The notes under the pieces are model-generated. The model searched no databases. It worked only from the letters and a program-made list of their open reading frames with translations, and had not been told where the DNA came from. Positions 34,102 through 46,022 of a DNA stretch of 64,000 bases are shown one piece after another. Position 1 is the first letter of the stretch. Every line of letters starts with the position of its first letter. The position numbers were made by a program, and so were the translations under genes. Source of the stretch: JACVRU01 sp040902725 (GTDB lineage: Bacteria; Actinomycetota; Thermoleophilia; Gaiellales; Gaiellaceae); NCBI GenBank assembly GCA_040902725.1, contig JBBDWU010000045.1, positions 1 through 64,000 on the forward strand, in the 5' to 3' direction.

Positions 34102-35166
34102 CGGGTCGAACAGCTCCAGCAAGGGAACGTCGCGGCCGAGGATCGCGTCGGCGACCAGCTCGCCGCAGGCGAGACCGAGCACGTTGCCGTGCCCGGAGTA
34201 GCCGCCCGCGACCCAGCTGCGGTCGTCCACCCGCCCCACCACCGGCAGCAGGTCGGGGACGAAGCCGAAGATGCCCGCCCAGCGGTGCGTGATCCGCACC
34301 TCGCGGCCGAGCAGGTCGAGGAGGAACCGCTCGAGCGCCGACTGGATCGTTCCCGTGGTCTCCTCGACGTCGGTGAACTCGGCGGCCAGGTCGGCGTCAC
34401 GGAAGCCGCCGGCCACGATCCGTCCGTCGTCGAGCTGCTGCCAGTAGTCGTAGCCGTGCCGGCCGTAGTGCGGCATCTCGAAGAGCCGCTCGGGGATCGG
34501 CTCCGTGCCCAGCATCTGCCCGCGCGTGGGGATGATCGAGCCCTCGAGCCGCCCGAGCAGCCCGCTCGGATACCCGTCGGTGGCGACGACCATGTGGTCG
34601 GCATCGAGGTCGTCGAGGTCCGTCACCCGGCTGTGCTCCCGGATCTCCACGCCGGCCTCGGCCGCGCGCAGCGCCAGTTGCCACGTGAAGCGGGCCGGGT
34701 GGAGCGATCCGTCCGTCGGATGGAACAAGTGGTCGCCCCGGAGCTCGACTGCGAAGCCGTCCTCGCGGAGCGCCTCGTACTCGAGCTTCAGCTCTGCGGC
34801 CTCCTCCTCGTCGGCCGCGATCCGAAGGCTCCCCGTGCGCCGGAATGCATCGCCTTCCATCCGGTTGAGGTACCGCTCCGTCCAGGCCCAGTACTCGGCC
34901 GCGCGGCCGGCGCCGAGCCACTCGCGCGCGCTGTCGTAGGGCATCGCTCCGCCCCGGAGCGCGAAGCCTCCGTTGCGACCGCTCGCGCCTTCCCCCAGCC
35001 CGCGCGCCTCGTGGAGGACGACGCTGAGTCCCCCCTCCGCCAGCGCGAGCGCGCAGGCGCAGCCGGTGATGCCGCCGCCGACCACGGCGACGTCGGCAGG
35101 CCCCGACACGCGAGCCTGGGGCAGCGGCGGCCGCTCGGCGTCGAGCCAGAACGGCCGGCTAGCCAT
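34072..35166 (-). CDS. FAD-dependent amine oxidoreductase (DAO, PuuB-like)
   Basis: This DAO-family flavoprotein resembles gamma-glutamylputrescine oxidoreductase and related glycine/amine oxidases. The FAD motif is VAVVGGGITGCACALALAEG, followed by the characteristic GASGRNGGFALRGG. The C-terminus has VAGGYSGHGNVLGLACG. The chosen ATG overlaps the stop of the upstream formate dehydrogenase by 8 nt, which shows a shared transcript. Oxidation of an N-methylated amine would give formaldehyde and then formate, so the pairing suggests C1 disposal; this is inference. At 364 residues it is usual length. Confidence 0.83.
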   Translation of the reverse strand: MASRPFWLDAERPPLPQARVSGPADVAVVGGGITGCACALALAEGGLSVVLHEARGLGEGASGRNGGFALRGGAMPYDSAREWLGAGRAAEYWAWTERYLNRMEGDAFRRTGSLRIAADEEEAAELKLEYEALREDGFAVELRGDHLFHPTDGSLHPARFTWQLALRAAEAGVEIREHSRVTDLDDLDADHMVVATDGYPSGLLGRLEGSIIPTRGQMLGTEPIPERLFEMPHYGRHGYDYWQQLDDGRIVAGGFRDADLAAEFTDVEETTGTIQSALERFLLDLLGREVRITHRWAGIFGFVPDLLPVVGRVDDRSWVAGGYSGHGNVLGLACGELVADAILGRDVPLLELFDPLRLDVHEPV

Positions 35167-36361
35167 CTCCGAAGCGCTCTGCCTCGTCCGAGCCGCCCGT
35201 TGCGTCGCCGGCGCTGTAGGAGCGCGCGCCGGCACCGGCCAGCTGCCCGCCGTCGACGATCAGGTACTCCTCGCGGATCGGTCGGCCGTCGAACCAGCAC
35301 TCGAGGATCTCGCGGACGCCCCCGGCATAGCGGGCCTGGGCCGAGAGGCTCGAACCGGAGATGTGCGGGGTCATGCCGTGATTCGGCATCGTCCGCCAGG
35401 GGTGGTCCTTGGGCGCAGGCTGCGGGAACCAGACGTCGCCGGCGTAGCCCGCGAGCTGGCCGGTCTCCAGCGCGCGCGCAACGGCGTCGCGGTCGCAGAT
35501 CTTGCCCCGGGCGGTGTTGATCAGGTAGGCGCCGCGCTTCATCTTGCCGATCAGCTCGTCGTCGAAGAGGTGCTCGGTCTCGGGGTGCAACGGGGCGTTG
35601 ATCGTGACCACGTCGCAGACCTGGACGAGCGACTCCGCGTCCGGGTGCCAGGTGACGCCCAGCTCCTCCTCCACCTCGGCGGGCAGGCGGTGGCGGTCGG
35701 TGTAGTGAAGGCCGACCTCGAACGGCTTCAGCCGGCGGAGCACCGCCGAGCCGATCCGACCGGCGGCGAACGTCCCCACCTGCATCCCCTCCAGGTCGTA
35801 CGACCGCGACACGCAGTCGGCGATGTTCCAGCCGCCCTTCAGCACCCACTGGTGGGAGGGGATGTAGTTGCGGACGAGGGCGAGGATCGCCATCACCACG
35901 TGCTCGGCGACGCTGATGCTGTTGCAGTAGGTCACCTCGGCGACCGTGATGCCGCGCTCGATCGCCGCCTCGAGGTCGACGTGATCCGAGCCGATTCCTG
36001 CCGTCACCGCCAGCTTCAGGCCGGGCGCGCCCGCGATCCGCTTCGCGGTCAGGTACGCGGGCCAGAAGGGCTGGGAGACCACGATCTCCGCGCCGGGGAG
36101 CTCCTGCTCGAACACCGAGCCGGGCCCGTCCTTGCTGGCCGTCACGACCAGCTGGTGCCCGCGCTCCTCGAGGAACGTCCGCAGTCCGAGCTCGCCCGAA
36201 ACGCTGCCGAGCAGCTCGCCGGGCGTGAAATCGATCTGCTCGGGGGTCGGGGTCGTCTGGCCGTCGTAGTACCGCTCGATCGTGGGGATGCCGTCGCGCG
36301 CGTACGACGCCGGATAGCCGTCGACGGGATCGTCGTAGAGCACGCACAGGACCTTGGCCAT
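35159..36361 (-). CDS. fdh: NAD-dependent formate dehydrogenase
   Basis: The cofactor-free enzyme oxidises formate to CO2 with NAD. The N-terminus AKVLCVLYDDPVDGYP, the substrate-site segment TYCNSISVAEHVVMAILALV, the NAD fold GTFAAGRIGSAVLRRLKPF, the catalytic Arg region INTARGKICDRDAV and the signature QPAPKDHPWRTMPNH with catalytic His in TPHISGSSLSAQARY are all present. It is about 400 residues, as in Pseudomonas and plant enzymes. The typical Gly of the Rossmann loop reads FAAGRIG. It leads an operon with the DAO oxidase. Confidence 0.93.
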   Translation of the reverse strand: MAKVLCVLYDDPVDGYPASYARDGIPTIERYYDGQTTPTPEQIDFTPGELLGSVSGELGLRTFLEERGHQLVVTASKDGPGSVFEQELPGAEIVVSQPFWPAYLTAKRIAGAPGLKLAVTAGIGSDHVDLEAAIERGITVAEVTYCNSISVAEHVVMAILALVRNYIPSHQWVLKGGWNIADCVSRSYDLEGMQVGTFAAGRIGSAVLRRLKPFEVGLHYTDRHRLPAEVEEELGVTWHPDAESLVQVCDVVTINAPLHPETEHLFDDELIGKMKRGAYLINTARGKICDRDAVARALETGQLAGYAGDVWFPQPAPKDHPWRTMPNHGMTPHISGSSLSAQARYAGGVREILECWFDGRPIREEYLIVDGGQLAGAGARSYSAGDATGGSDEAERFGDG

Positions 36362-36400
36362 GCGCTGGGATCATGTCAGCCAACGGAAAGGAGCCGGCAA

Positions 36401-36961
36401 ATGGGAAGGATCGTCGTAACCGAGTTCGTCTCGACGGGGTGATGGAGGACCCGGGCGGAGCGGAAGGACTTCAAGTACGGAGGCTGGACCTTCGAGATCC
36501 CCAGGGGAGACGAGGGCGACAAGTTCAAGCTCGACGAGACCATGGCGACCGAGGCCCTGCTCCTCGGCCGGGTCACCTACGAGGGCTTTGCCGCGGCCTG
36601 GCCTTCGAGGGACGGCGAGTTCGCCGACAAGTTCAACGCCATGCCCAAGTACGTCGTCTCCTCGAGCCTGGGCGAGCCCGAGTGGAGCAACTCGACCGTC
36701 CTGAGAGGCGACGTCGCCGAGGAGGTCGCGACGCTGAAGCAGGAGCTGGACGGCGACATCGTCGTTCACGGCAGCGCCCAGCTCGTGCAGACGCTGCTGG
36801 AGCACGACCTGGTCGACGAGCTGCGCCTGATGGTCTTCCCGGTCGTGCTGGGGAGCGGTAAGCGCCTGTTCGGCGACACGAGCGAGAAGAAGGCATTGCG
36901 GCTCGTCGACTCGTCGACGGTCGGTGACGGCGTCGCCATACTCATCTACGGGAGGGCCTAG
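36401..36961 (+). pseudogene. RibD-C/DHFR-like reductase, broken by two frameshifts
   Basis: A good ribosome-binding site (AAAGGAG) precedes an ATG that reads MGRIVVTEFVSTG and then hits TGA at codon 14. The next frame gives LDGVMEDPGGAE, and a third gives DFKYGGWTFEIPRGDEGDKF onward through MATEALLLGRVTYEGFAAAW to a normal end at YGRA. Intact relatives read these pieces as one protein of about 185 residues. The first break looks like loss of four bases in a CTCG repeat near 36430, and the second like one extra base near 36465. A shorter product from the ATG at 36542 would lack the cofactor-binding strand. Confidence 0.8.
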
Positions 36962-37921
36962 TCACCGAGCGGCGCGATACGTCCCCTCGCCTTCGACCAC
37001 GAGTCCCGCGAGCTCCAGCTCCGCCAGCGTCGCCGCGAGGGCGCCGGCGGCCAGCCCGGTGACGCGGGCAAGCTCGTCCGCCGTGGCCGGGAGCTGCTCG
37101 AGGATCGGGCTCGACTCGGTTGCGCGCGCCGGCTCCTCGAGCCCGAAGACCTCGAGCACGTCGGCGGCCGACGTGAGCGGGGTCGCGCCGATCCGGAGCA
37201 GCGCGTTCGTGCCCTTGGAGAGCGACGAGGTGATCTCGCCCGGCACGGTGAACACCTCGCGTCCCTCTTCGAGCGCGAAGTCCGCCGTGATGAGCGCGCC
37301 GCTCCGCTCGCGCGCCTCGACCACCACGGTGGCCGCCGCGAGGCCCGCGATGATCCGGTTGCGGGCGGGGAAGCGCCACGGCGCCGGCTCGACCGCGGGC
37401 GCGTACTCGGAGACGATCAGCCCCCGCTCCGCGATCCCGCGCGCCAGCTCGCGGTGGGAGGCGGGGTAGTCGCGGTCGATCCCGCAGCCGAGCACGGCCA
37501 GAGTCAGGCCGCCGGCCTCGAGCGCGCCGCGGTGCGCGGCGCCGTCGATGCCGCGCGCGAGGCCGCTGATGACGACGAGACCGGCGGCGGCGAGCTCGCG
37601 GGCGACCGTGCGCGCCACGCTGCTCCCGTAGGACGAGCAGGCGCGGGCGCCGACGATCGCCACGGCCGGACGCGCGAGCAGCTCCGGGGCGGCCGCTCCG
37701 CGGACGAAGAGCCCGACCGGCGGGTCGTGGATCGCCCGCAGCAGCGACGGGAAGTCCTCCTCGGAGCGGCCGACGAAGCGAAGGCCCCGTTCGTGGAGCG
37801 CGCGCCCGTAGGCGGCCGCGTCGAAGCGGCGCGCGAACGCCCCGAAGCGGGAGTCGCGGGGCCGGCCGACGTGGTGGCCTCCAGTCTCTGCGGCGAAGGC
37901 GGCGACGGCGAGCTCGCTCAC
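36962..37921 (-). CDS. dprA: DNA-processing protein DprA
   Basis: DprA loads RecA on incoming single-stranded DNA during natural transformation. The Rossmann-like core starts AVAIVGARACSSYGSSVART and continues VISGLARGIDGAAHRGAL, GCGIDRDYPASHREL, FPARNRIIAGL and ERSGALITADFALEEGREV. A C-terminal winged-helix domain is at about 260-319. The GTG start overlaps the comM stop (GTGA). The comM-dprA pairing supports a competence or recombination role, though no com pilus genes are in view. Confidence 0.93.
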   Translation of the reverse strand: MSELAVAAFAAETGGHHVGRPRDSRFGAFARRFDAAAYGRALHERGLRFVGRSEEDFPSLLRAIHDPPVGLFVRGAAAPELLARPAVAIVGARACSSYGSSVARTVARELAAAGLVVISGLARGIDGAAHRGALEAGGLTLAVLGCGIDRDYPASHRELARGIAERGLIVSEYAPAVEPAPWRFPARNRIIAGLAAATVVVEARERSGALITADFALEEGREVFTVPGEITSSLSKGTNALLRIGATPLTSAADVLEVFGLEEPARATESSPILEQLPATADELARVTGLAAGALAATLAELELAGLVVEGEGTYRAAR

Positions 37922-39378
37922 GAGGACGAGAGCTCCGCGGGAGCGCGGTAGGCCAGGGCCTCCGCGACGTGCTCGGGCAGGATCTCGTCCGCGCCGGCGA
38001 GTGCCGCCGCGGTATGGGCGACGCGCGCCACGCGGGCGCGGCCTCTACCGGACAGCGGCAGCCGGTCGACGGCGCGACTGAGCAGCTCGTCAGCCGCGCT
38101 CGTGCGCCGCAGCGGCCGGTCGCGCAATGTGTCGCGGGCCTGCTCGACGCGGCTCCTCACGGCCTCCGAAGGCTCGCCGGCGGCTGCGGCAAACTCGCTG
38201 GCCCGCGCGCGGGGGACGGTGACGACGAGATCGAAGCGGTCGAGCAGCGCCCGCGAGAGCTTCTCCCGGAAGGCCGAGAGCCGCTGCGCCGAACAGACGC
38301 AGTCGCCGGCAGGATCTCCGCGCGCTCCGCACGGGCACAGGTTCATCGTCCCAACCAGCTGGAACCGGGCGGGGAAGATCGCCCGCGCTTCCGCGCGCGC
38401 GATCGAGACGACGCCGTCCTCGAGCGGTTGCCGAAGCGCCTCGAGCGCAGGCCGCTGGAACTCCGGCAACTCGTCCAGCAGCAGCACGCCCCGGTGCGCG
38501 AGCGTGGCTTCGCCCGGCCGCGGCCCCGGGCCTCCGCCCACGATCGCCGCGACCGACGCGCTGTGATGCGGCGCCCGGAAGGGCCGCTGGGTCACCAGCG
38601 GGTGCTCGGGCGTGAGCAGTCCGGCCACCGAGTGGATGCGCGTGACCTCGAGGATCTCCGTCTCCGCGAGCGGAGGCAGGATCCCCGGCAGTCGCCGCGC
38701 GAGCATCGTCTTGCCCGTTCCGGGCGGACCGCCGAGCAGCAGGTTGTGGGAGCCGGCCGCCGCGAGCTCGAGCGCCCGCCGGGCGCGCTCCTGCCCGCGG
38801 ACGTCGGCGAGATCGGCTGCGGGCGGAGGAGCGCGATCGTTGCTGTACGCCTCGTACGACGCCGCCTGGCGCTCGCCGCGCAGATACTCGATCGCCTCCA
38901 CCAGATGCCTGACCGGAACCGGCTCGATGCCTGCAAAGGCCGCCTCGGAAGCCGACTCCGCCGCGCAGATCAGGCTCGCGAGCCCGGAGCTGCGCGCGCC
39001 CTCGGCGATCGCCAGCGTCCCCCCGACAGGGCGGATGCGCCCGTCCAGCGCGAGCTCGCCGACCGCCGCGTGGCCCGCGAGCCGATCGGCCGGCACCTGG
39101 CCCGAGGCGGCCAGGATCGCGAGCGCGATCGGCAGGTCGAAGCCGGACCCCTCCTTGCGCAGCCCCGCGGGGGCGAGGTTGACGGTGATCCGGCTGCGCG
39201 GCCACTGGCGCTCAGCGGACGCGATGCCGCTGCGGACGCGCTCCTTCGCCTCCTGGCAGGCGCGGTCGGCGAGGCCGACGATCGTGAAGCCGGGGATCCC
39301 GCGCTGCAGGTGCGCCTCCACTTCGACGCGCCGCGGGTCGAGCCCGACGAGGGCGTGCGTGACGGCGCGTGCGAGCAC
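37918..39378 (-). CDS. comM: ComM / YifB-family Mg-chelatase-like AAA ATPase
   Basis: ComM is a hexameric helicase that aids branch migration during integration of transformed DNA. The N-terminal domain (about 1-170) has GLDPRRVEVEAHLQRGIPGF and a lon-like fold. The ATPase has Walker A GGPPGTGKTMLARRL, Walker B GVLLLDELPEFQ and sensor NLCPCGARGDP, with a Cys-rich patch GDCVCS. A C-terminal chelatase domain follows. The start is GTG, and the 486-residue length is normal. Confidence 0.93.
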   Translation of the reverse strand: MLARAVTHALVGLDPRRVEVEAHLQRGIPGFTIVGLADRACQEAKERVRSGIASAERQWPRSRITVNLAPAGLRKEGSGFDLPIALAILAASGQVPADRLAGHAAVGELALDGRIRPVGGTLAIAEGARSSGLASLICAAESASEAAFAGIEPVPVRHLVEAIEYLRGERQAASYEAYSNDRAPPPAADLADVRGQERARRALELAAAGSHNLLLGGPPGTGKTMLARRLPGILPPLAETEILEVTRIHSVAGLLTPEHPLVTQRPFRAPHHSASVAAIVGGGPGPRPGEATLAHRGVLLLDELPEFQRPALEALRQPLEDGVVSIARAEARAIFPARFQLVGTMNLCPCGARGDPAGDCVCSAQRLSAFREKLSRALLDRFDLVVTVPRARASEFAAAAGEPSEAVRSRVEQARDTLRDRPLRRTSAADELLSRAVDRLPLSGRGRARVARVAHTAAALAGADEILPEHVAEALAYRAPAELSSS

Positions 39379-39433
39379 CCCTTCGAGGGTAGGCGGGAAA
39401 TCGCACGCCCGAGTGCCGACTCTGTGCCGAAAC

Positions 39434-40033
39434 TCAGGCCAGTAGCGAGCGCAGCGTGCGCGCCGCGGCGCCTGGGTCGTCCGCGTCCCGGATCGCCCGC
39501 ACGACCGCCAGGCGCTGCGCGCCCGCGGCGACGACCTCGGCCGCGTTCTCCAGGTCGATGCCGCCGATCGCGAACCACGGCAGGCCGTCGAGCTCCGCCG
39601 CCGCCCGCACGAGCTCGAGCCCCACCGCCGCCCGGCCGGGCTTCGTCGGCGTCTCGAACACCGGCCCGACGGCGACGTAGTCGACCGGCTCGCGCTGCGC
39701 GGCCTCGAGCTGCTCCAGCGAGTGCGTCGAGAGGCCCACGAGCCGATCCCCGACGAGCGCCCGCGCCTCCGCCGCCGACGGGTCTTCCTGGCCGACGTGG
39801 ACGCCGTCCGCCCCGCACTCGTGGACGAGGTCAGGCCGGTCGTTGAGCACGAACCGCGCCCCGTGGCGGTCGCAGGCCTGCCGGAACAGCGCCGCGGCGC
39901 GCACGATCTCCTCGTCCACGGCGTCTTTCATCCGCAGCTGCACGACGTCCACCCCGCCTGCCAGCGCGGCCTCCAGCCGGGCCTCCGGGATCGGATCGGT
40001 GACGAAGTAGAGCCGCGCGGGGGCGAGATCCAC
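39434..40033 (-). CDS. thiE: Thiamine phosphate synthase
   Basis: ThiE joins HMP pyrophosphate and thiazole phosphate to make thiamine phosphate. The TIM barrel has LYFVTDPIPEARLEAALAGG, VDVVQLRMKD, FVLNDRPDLVHECGADGVHV, GLSTHSLEQ, YVAVGPVFETPTK and FAIGGIDLEN. At 199 residues it is typical. It is divergent from thiO, so the TPP riboswitch between them acts only on the rightward genes; thiE regulation is not visible. Confidence 0.93.
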   Translation of the reverse strand: MDLAPARLYFVTDPIPEARLEAALAGGVDVVQLRMKDAVDEEIVRAAALFRQACDRHGARFVLNDRPDLVHECGADGVHVGQEDPSAAEARALVGDRLVGLSTHSLEQLEAAQREPVDYVAVGPVFETPTKPGRAAVGLELVRAAAELDGLPWFAIGGIDLENAAEVVAAGAQRLAVVRAIRDADDPGAAARTLRSLLA

Positions 40034-40060
40034 CGGCTCAGGCTAGCTACCATGTCGGCA

Positions 40061-40153
40061 CAAGCACGGGAGCCCGAGGCGCCGGGCTGAGAGGGTGGCA
40101 CGAGCCGCCGCCGACCGTCAGAACCTGATCCGGGTCATGCCGGCGCAGGGAGG
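40061..40153 (+). promoter_or_regulatory. TPP riboswitch (thi-box)
   Basis: The leader of thiO contains the conserved elements in order: CACGGGAGCCC, GGGCTGAGAGGG, the variable arm, GACCGTCAGAACCTGATC, and CGGGTCATGCCGGCGCAGGGAGG. The aptamer ends 5 nt before the thiO ATG, so its 3' part overlaps the ribosome-binding site AGGGAGG. Binding of thiamine pyrophosphate would hide that site, so translational control of thiO-thiS-thiG is the likely mechanism. Confidence 0.95.
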
Positions 40154-40157
40154 TGGG

Positions 40158-43194
<3,037 letters not shown>

Positions 43195-43211
43195 CGCCCC
43201 GCTTTCGGTCC

Positions 43212-43763
43212 CTAGGCGGGAACTCCTATCGCGGCGAGCTGGACGCGGTTGCCGCTCGCGGACAGCCACTCGCGCACTTCGGGCTCGTAGCCCCACTCGC
43301 GCAGCGGCGCGACGACCTCGTCGCCGCCGTAGCCGCAGACGATCAGGCGCCCGCCGGGCTCCAGGAAACGCGCCAGCAGCCGCTCCACGTATTCGCGCCT
43401 GCGAGCCTCGGGGACGTAGACCAGCTCCGTGCGCACGAAGTCGAAGCGGCGCGGCGGCTCCCACTCGAGCGCGTCGCCGACCCAGATCCGGTCCGCCCAC
43501 TGCGGCAGGCGCTCGCGCGCCCGCGCCACGAGCCGCGGCGCGAAGTCGAGCCCGTACGGCTCCACGCCGGCCCACTCGGCCATCGACTCCATGAGCAAGC
43601 CGTTCGCGCAGCCGACGTCCAGGAATGTTCCCGGCCCGTCGATCGCCTCGGCGATCGGCCTGCGCCCCGCTTCCCACTCCGCCGCGCCGCCGCTCTTCCC
43701 CGACTCGCCGTAGACCGTCCCCGACGCCAGGTAGTGCTGCTCGTAGAACTCGGGCGTCAGCAT
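43212..43763 (-). CDS. Class I SAM-dependent methyltransferase
   Basis: The 183-residue protein has motif I FLDVGCANGLLMESMAEW with a downstream acidic residue, motif II-like FDFVRTELVYV, and GGRLIVCGYGGDE. It matches small class I methyltransferases of unknown substrate. Its start overlaps the yraN stop by one base (TGATG) and its end is 17 nt before the DNA methylase gene, so it is at the tail of the rnhB-yraN transcript. Confidence 0.85.
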   Translation of the reverse strand: MLTPEFYEQHYLASGTVYGESGKSGGAAEWEAGRRPIAEAIDGPGTFLDVGCANGLLMESMAEWAGVEPYGLDFAPRLVARARERLPQWADRIWVGDALEWEPPRRFDFVRTELVYVPEARRREYVERLLARFLEPGGRLIVCGYGGDEVVAPLREWGYEPEVREWLSASGNRVQLAAIGVPA

Positions 43764-44089
43764 CAGAAGGCGTCCGCGGTGCGCCTGAGCCCCTCGGGCC
43801 CGACCGTCACGACGTCGAACGAGATCTCCAGCTCGTCGAGCTCGGGCCGCGCCGCGAGCCAGGCCTCCGCCGCACGGCGCACCCGGCGCTGCTTTTCCGG
43901 GTGGACGTAGTCCACCGGCGCGCCGAAGTCCTCCCGGCCGCGCTCCTTCACCTCGCAGAACACGAGCCGGCGGCCGCGCCGCGCGACCAGGTCGACCTCG
44001 TTGCCGCCCGCCCAGGCGTTCGCGGCCAGGATCCGGTAGCCGCGCAGCCGGTAGTGCCTACGCGCTCGCCGCTCGCCCGAGTTCCGCAT
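43763..44089 (-). CDS. yraN: YraN family protein (UPF0102, predicted endonuclease)
   Basis: YraN proteins have a small nuclease-like fold related to archaeal Holliday-junction resolvases. The sequence shows YRILAANAWAGGNEVDLVAR followed by LVFCEVKERGREDFG, giving the E-x(n)-D-x(n)-E-x-K active-site pattern. At 108 residues it is complete. The gene overlaps rnhB by 32 nt and follows it, as in most bacteria. Confidence 0.92.
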   Translation of the reverse strand: MRNSGERRARRHYRLRGYRILAANAWAGGNEVDLVARRGRRLVFCEVKERGREDFGAPVDYVHPEKQRRVRRAAEAWLAARPELDELEISFDVVTVGPEGLRRTADAF

Positions 44090-44711
44090 AGCAGCGGGCC
44101 CGCCAGGAACGCCGGTGGATCGGTGTCGGGCCGCGCGCGATCACGATGCGCGTGTGCTCCGGCGTGATGTAGCCGACGTGGGAGGTGAAGCCGTAGTGGG
44201 GATAGAGGGTGCCCAGCCGCCGCATCAGCCGGTCGCGGGTCACCTTCGCCACGATCGATGCGGCCGCGATCGCAGCGCTCTTCTCGTCGCCGTCGACGAC
44301 GGCGCGGTGCGGCGGCGCGAGCGGCCCCAGCCGGAAGCCGTCGACCAGGCAGGCCTCGGCGGGCGGCGTGAGCTCCGCCAGAACCTCGCGCAGGCCGCGC
44401 AGGTTCGAGCGGTGGAGGCCGTTGCGGTCGATCACGGAGGGCGGGATGACGCGCAGGACGACGCGCTCGGCCGCGGCCAGCACGGCGTGGAAGAGCTCCT
44501 CCCGGCGCGCGGGTGAGCACTGCTTCGAGTCGTTGAGGTAGGCGAGCGGCCGGACGCGGTGGTCGCGCAGGCGCTCGTAGTCGAGCAGGACTCCGGCCAC
44601 CACCAGCGGGCCGGCGAGCGAGCCGCGGCCGGCCTCGTCGGCGCCGGCGACCAGCCGCGCGCCGAGCTTGCGGTCGAACTGGAGGAGCTTCAGGCCCGTG
44701 CGCGCCGCCAC
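44058..44711 (-). CDS. rnhB: Ribonuclease HII
   Basis: RNase HII cleaves RNA in RNA-DNA hybrids and excises misinserted ribonucleotides. The active-site acids lie in VAGADEAGRGSLAGPLVVA (DE) and the later CLVDGF and ASIVAKVTRDR. YPHYGFTSHVGY is the conserved C-terminal segment. At 217 residues it is normal. It is separated from rplS by an unusual 194-nt gap with a long hairpin. Confidence 0.94.
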   Translation of the reverse strand: MAARTGLKLLQFDRKLGARLVAGADEAGRGSLAGPLVVAGVLLDYERLRDHRVRPLAYLNDSKQCSPARREELFHAVLAAAERVVLRVIPPSVIDRNGLHRSNLRGLREVLAELTPPAEACLVDGFRLGPLAPPHRAVVDGDEKSAAIAAASIVAKVTRDRLMRRLGTLYPHYGFTSHVGYITPEHTRIVIARGPTPIHRRSWRARCYAELGRAASA

Positions 44712-44792
44712 GCGCCGAGGATAGCTCCGAAGCTGTGACGACTACGCGCTGAGTCAGTCGAGGGTCTCGCGCTTATGGCGCGCGAAAAGCAA

Positions 44793-44857
44793 GCCAGGCT
44801 AGGACGCAGGGAGCGTGCGTATGAGACATACGGACGCGACCGAGGACAACGCCTGGC
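44793..44857. repeat. Large imperfect hairpin, two 31-nt arms
   Basis: The outer stem is GCCAGGC/GCCTGGC (7 bp), the inner stem is GCGTGCGTATG/CATACGGACGC (10 of 11 paired), and the loop is AGA. Between the stems both arms have the same length (13 nt), giving a symmetric, mostly unpaired internal region. Read leftward, as rplS and rnhB are, it is followed by TTGCTTTT, so it could be a terminator after rplS. A second small hairpin (TCGCGC/GCGCGA) lies at 44766-44784. Confidence 0.6.
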
Positions 44858-44905
44858 GCCGCTTTGCAGCCGCCAGAAGCGCACTGACTCTCGGCTGACG
44901 CGGCG

Positions 44906-45385
44906 CTAGGTCGTCTCTGCCTCGACAGGCTCGGGCTCGGACGCCTCGACGACGTCCTCCTCGACTGCCTCTGCCTCGACAGCCTCCGCAGCGGGCAGAT
45001 CCTCGGCCGCTTCCTCGGTCGTCGCGGCCGCGCGGCGCCCGTACGCGACCTCGCGCACGCGGGCCTTCTTGCCGACTTTGCCGCGCAGGTAGTAGAGCTT
45101 CGCGCGGTTCACGTCGCCCACCGCGGTCACCTCGATCTTCTCGATCTTGGGCGAATGCAGCGGGAACGTGCGCTCGACGCCGACGCCGAAGGACTGCTTC
45201 CGGACGGTGAACGTTTCGCGCGACCCTGCCCCTTGGCGCTTGATCACGATGCCCTCGAACACCTGGGTGCGGCGCCGCTGGCCCTCGATCACCTGGAAGT
45301 GGACGCGCACGGTGTCGCCCGCTTTGAAGCGGGGCAGGCCGCTGCGCAGCTGAGCGCGCTCGAGTGACTCGATGACCTTGCTCAT
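44906..45385 (-). CDS. rplS: Ribosomal protein L19
   Basis: L19 lies at the 30S-50S interface. The domain spans about residues 1-115: [74 protein letters not shown]. Residues 116-159 form an acidic Ala/Glu/Val-rich extension not found in the 115-residue standard protein. It lies after lepB in the rpsP-rplS block. Confidence 0.95.
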   Translation of the reverse strand: MSKVIESLERAQLRSGLPRFKAGDTVRVHFQVIEGQRRRTQVFEGIVIKRQGAGSRETFTVRKQSFGVGVERTFPLHSPKIEKIEVTAVGDVNRAKLYYLRGKVGKKARVREVAYGRRAAATTEEAAEDLPAAEAVEAEAVEEDVVEASEPEPVEAETT

Positions 45386-45419
45386 AAGGAACCAGCCGGG
45401 AGGAGGATGGTAGCAGCGG

Positions 45420-46022
45420 CTATCTAACGGAAACGCGGTTCGGCGGCCAGTAGACGGCGAAGACCTTGCCGATGATGTTCGCCCGCGGGACCGTTCCCCA
45501 CTGGCGCGAGTCGCAGGAATGCGTGCGGTTGTCGCCGAGGAAGACGTAGTGGCCCGCCGGCACCGTCCGCAACGGCTGAGTGTCCGTCCCCATCCGCCCC
45601 CCGGCGATGTACGGCTCCAGCAGCCGCTGCCCGTTGATGAACACGATCCCGCTCTCCATCCGCCATGTCTCGCCGGGCAGCGCGACCAGGCGCTTCACGA
45701 ACGTGCCGCCGGCCCCGCACTCCCGCTGCGCCTCCGGGGGGGTGTCGAAGACGATCACTTCGCCGCGCTTCGGCTCCTTGAAGCGGTAGACGAGCCGGTT
45801 GGCGAGCACCCGGTCGGAGTAGCCGGCCTCGCAGCCGTCGCCCGGCTGCGCGCAGTGGAGCGTGGGCTCCATCGACGAGGACGGGATGCGGTACGGGTTC
45901 ACGACCCAGGCCTTGATCGCCAGGACGATCAGGATCGCGCCGGCGATCGTGACAGCCCAGTCGATCGCGACCCGCCACGGGTGCGGCAGGTCGTGCGTCA
46001 GTCGGTCGATCGGGTTCCTCAC
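45420..46022 (-). CDS. lepB: Signal peptidase I
   Basis: This membrane protease removes Sec and Tat signal peptides. One transmembrane helix (about 18-40, [20 protein letters not shown]) is followed by the nucleophile Ser in [10 protein letters not shown], the general-base Lys in [11 protein letters not shown], and [14 protein letters not shown]. The GTG start overlaps the trmD stop (GTGA). At 200 residues it is short but complete. Its position between trmD and rplS is inverted from the usual rplS-lepB order. Confidence 0.94.
   Translation of the reverse strand: MRNPIDRLTHDLPHPWRVAIDWAVTIAGAILIVLAIKAWVVNPYRIPSSSMEPTLHCAQPGDGCEAGYSDRVLANRLVYRFKEPKRGEVIVFDTPPEAQRECGAGGTFVKRLVALPGETWRMESGIVFINGQRLLEPYIAGGRMGTDTQPLRTVPAGHYVFLGDNRTHSCDSRQWGTVPRANIIGKVFAVYWPPNRVSVR

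Noticed and set aside
44821..44898. A 25-codon frame (MRHTDATEDNAWRRF) in the rplS-rnhB gap
   Set aside because: It lies across one arm of the large hairpin and has no good ribosome-binding site; the structure is the better explanation.
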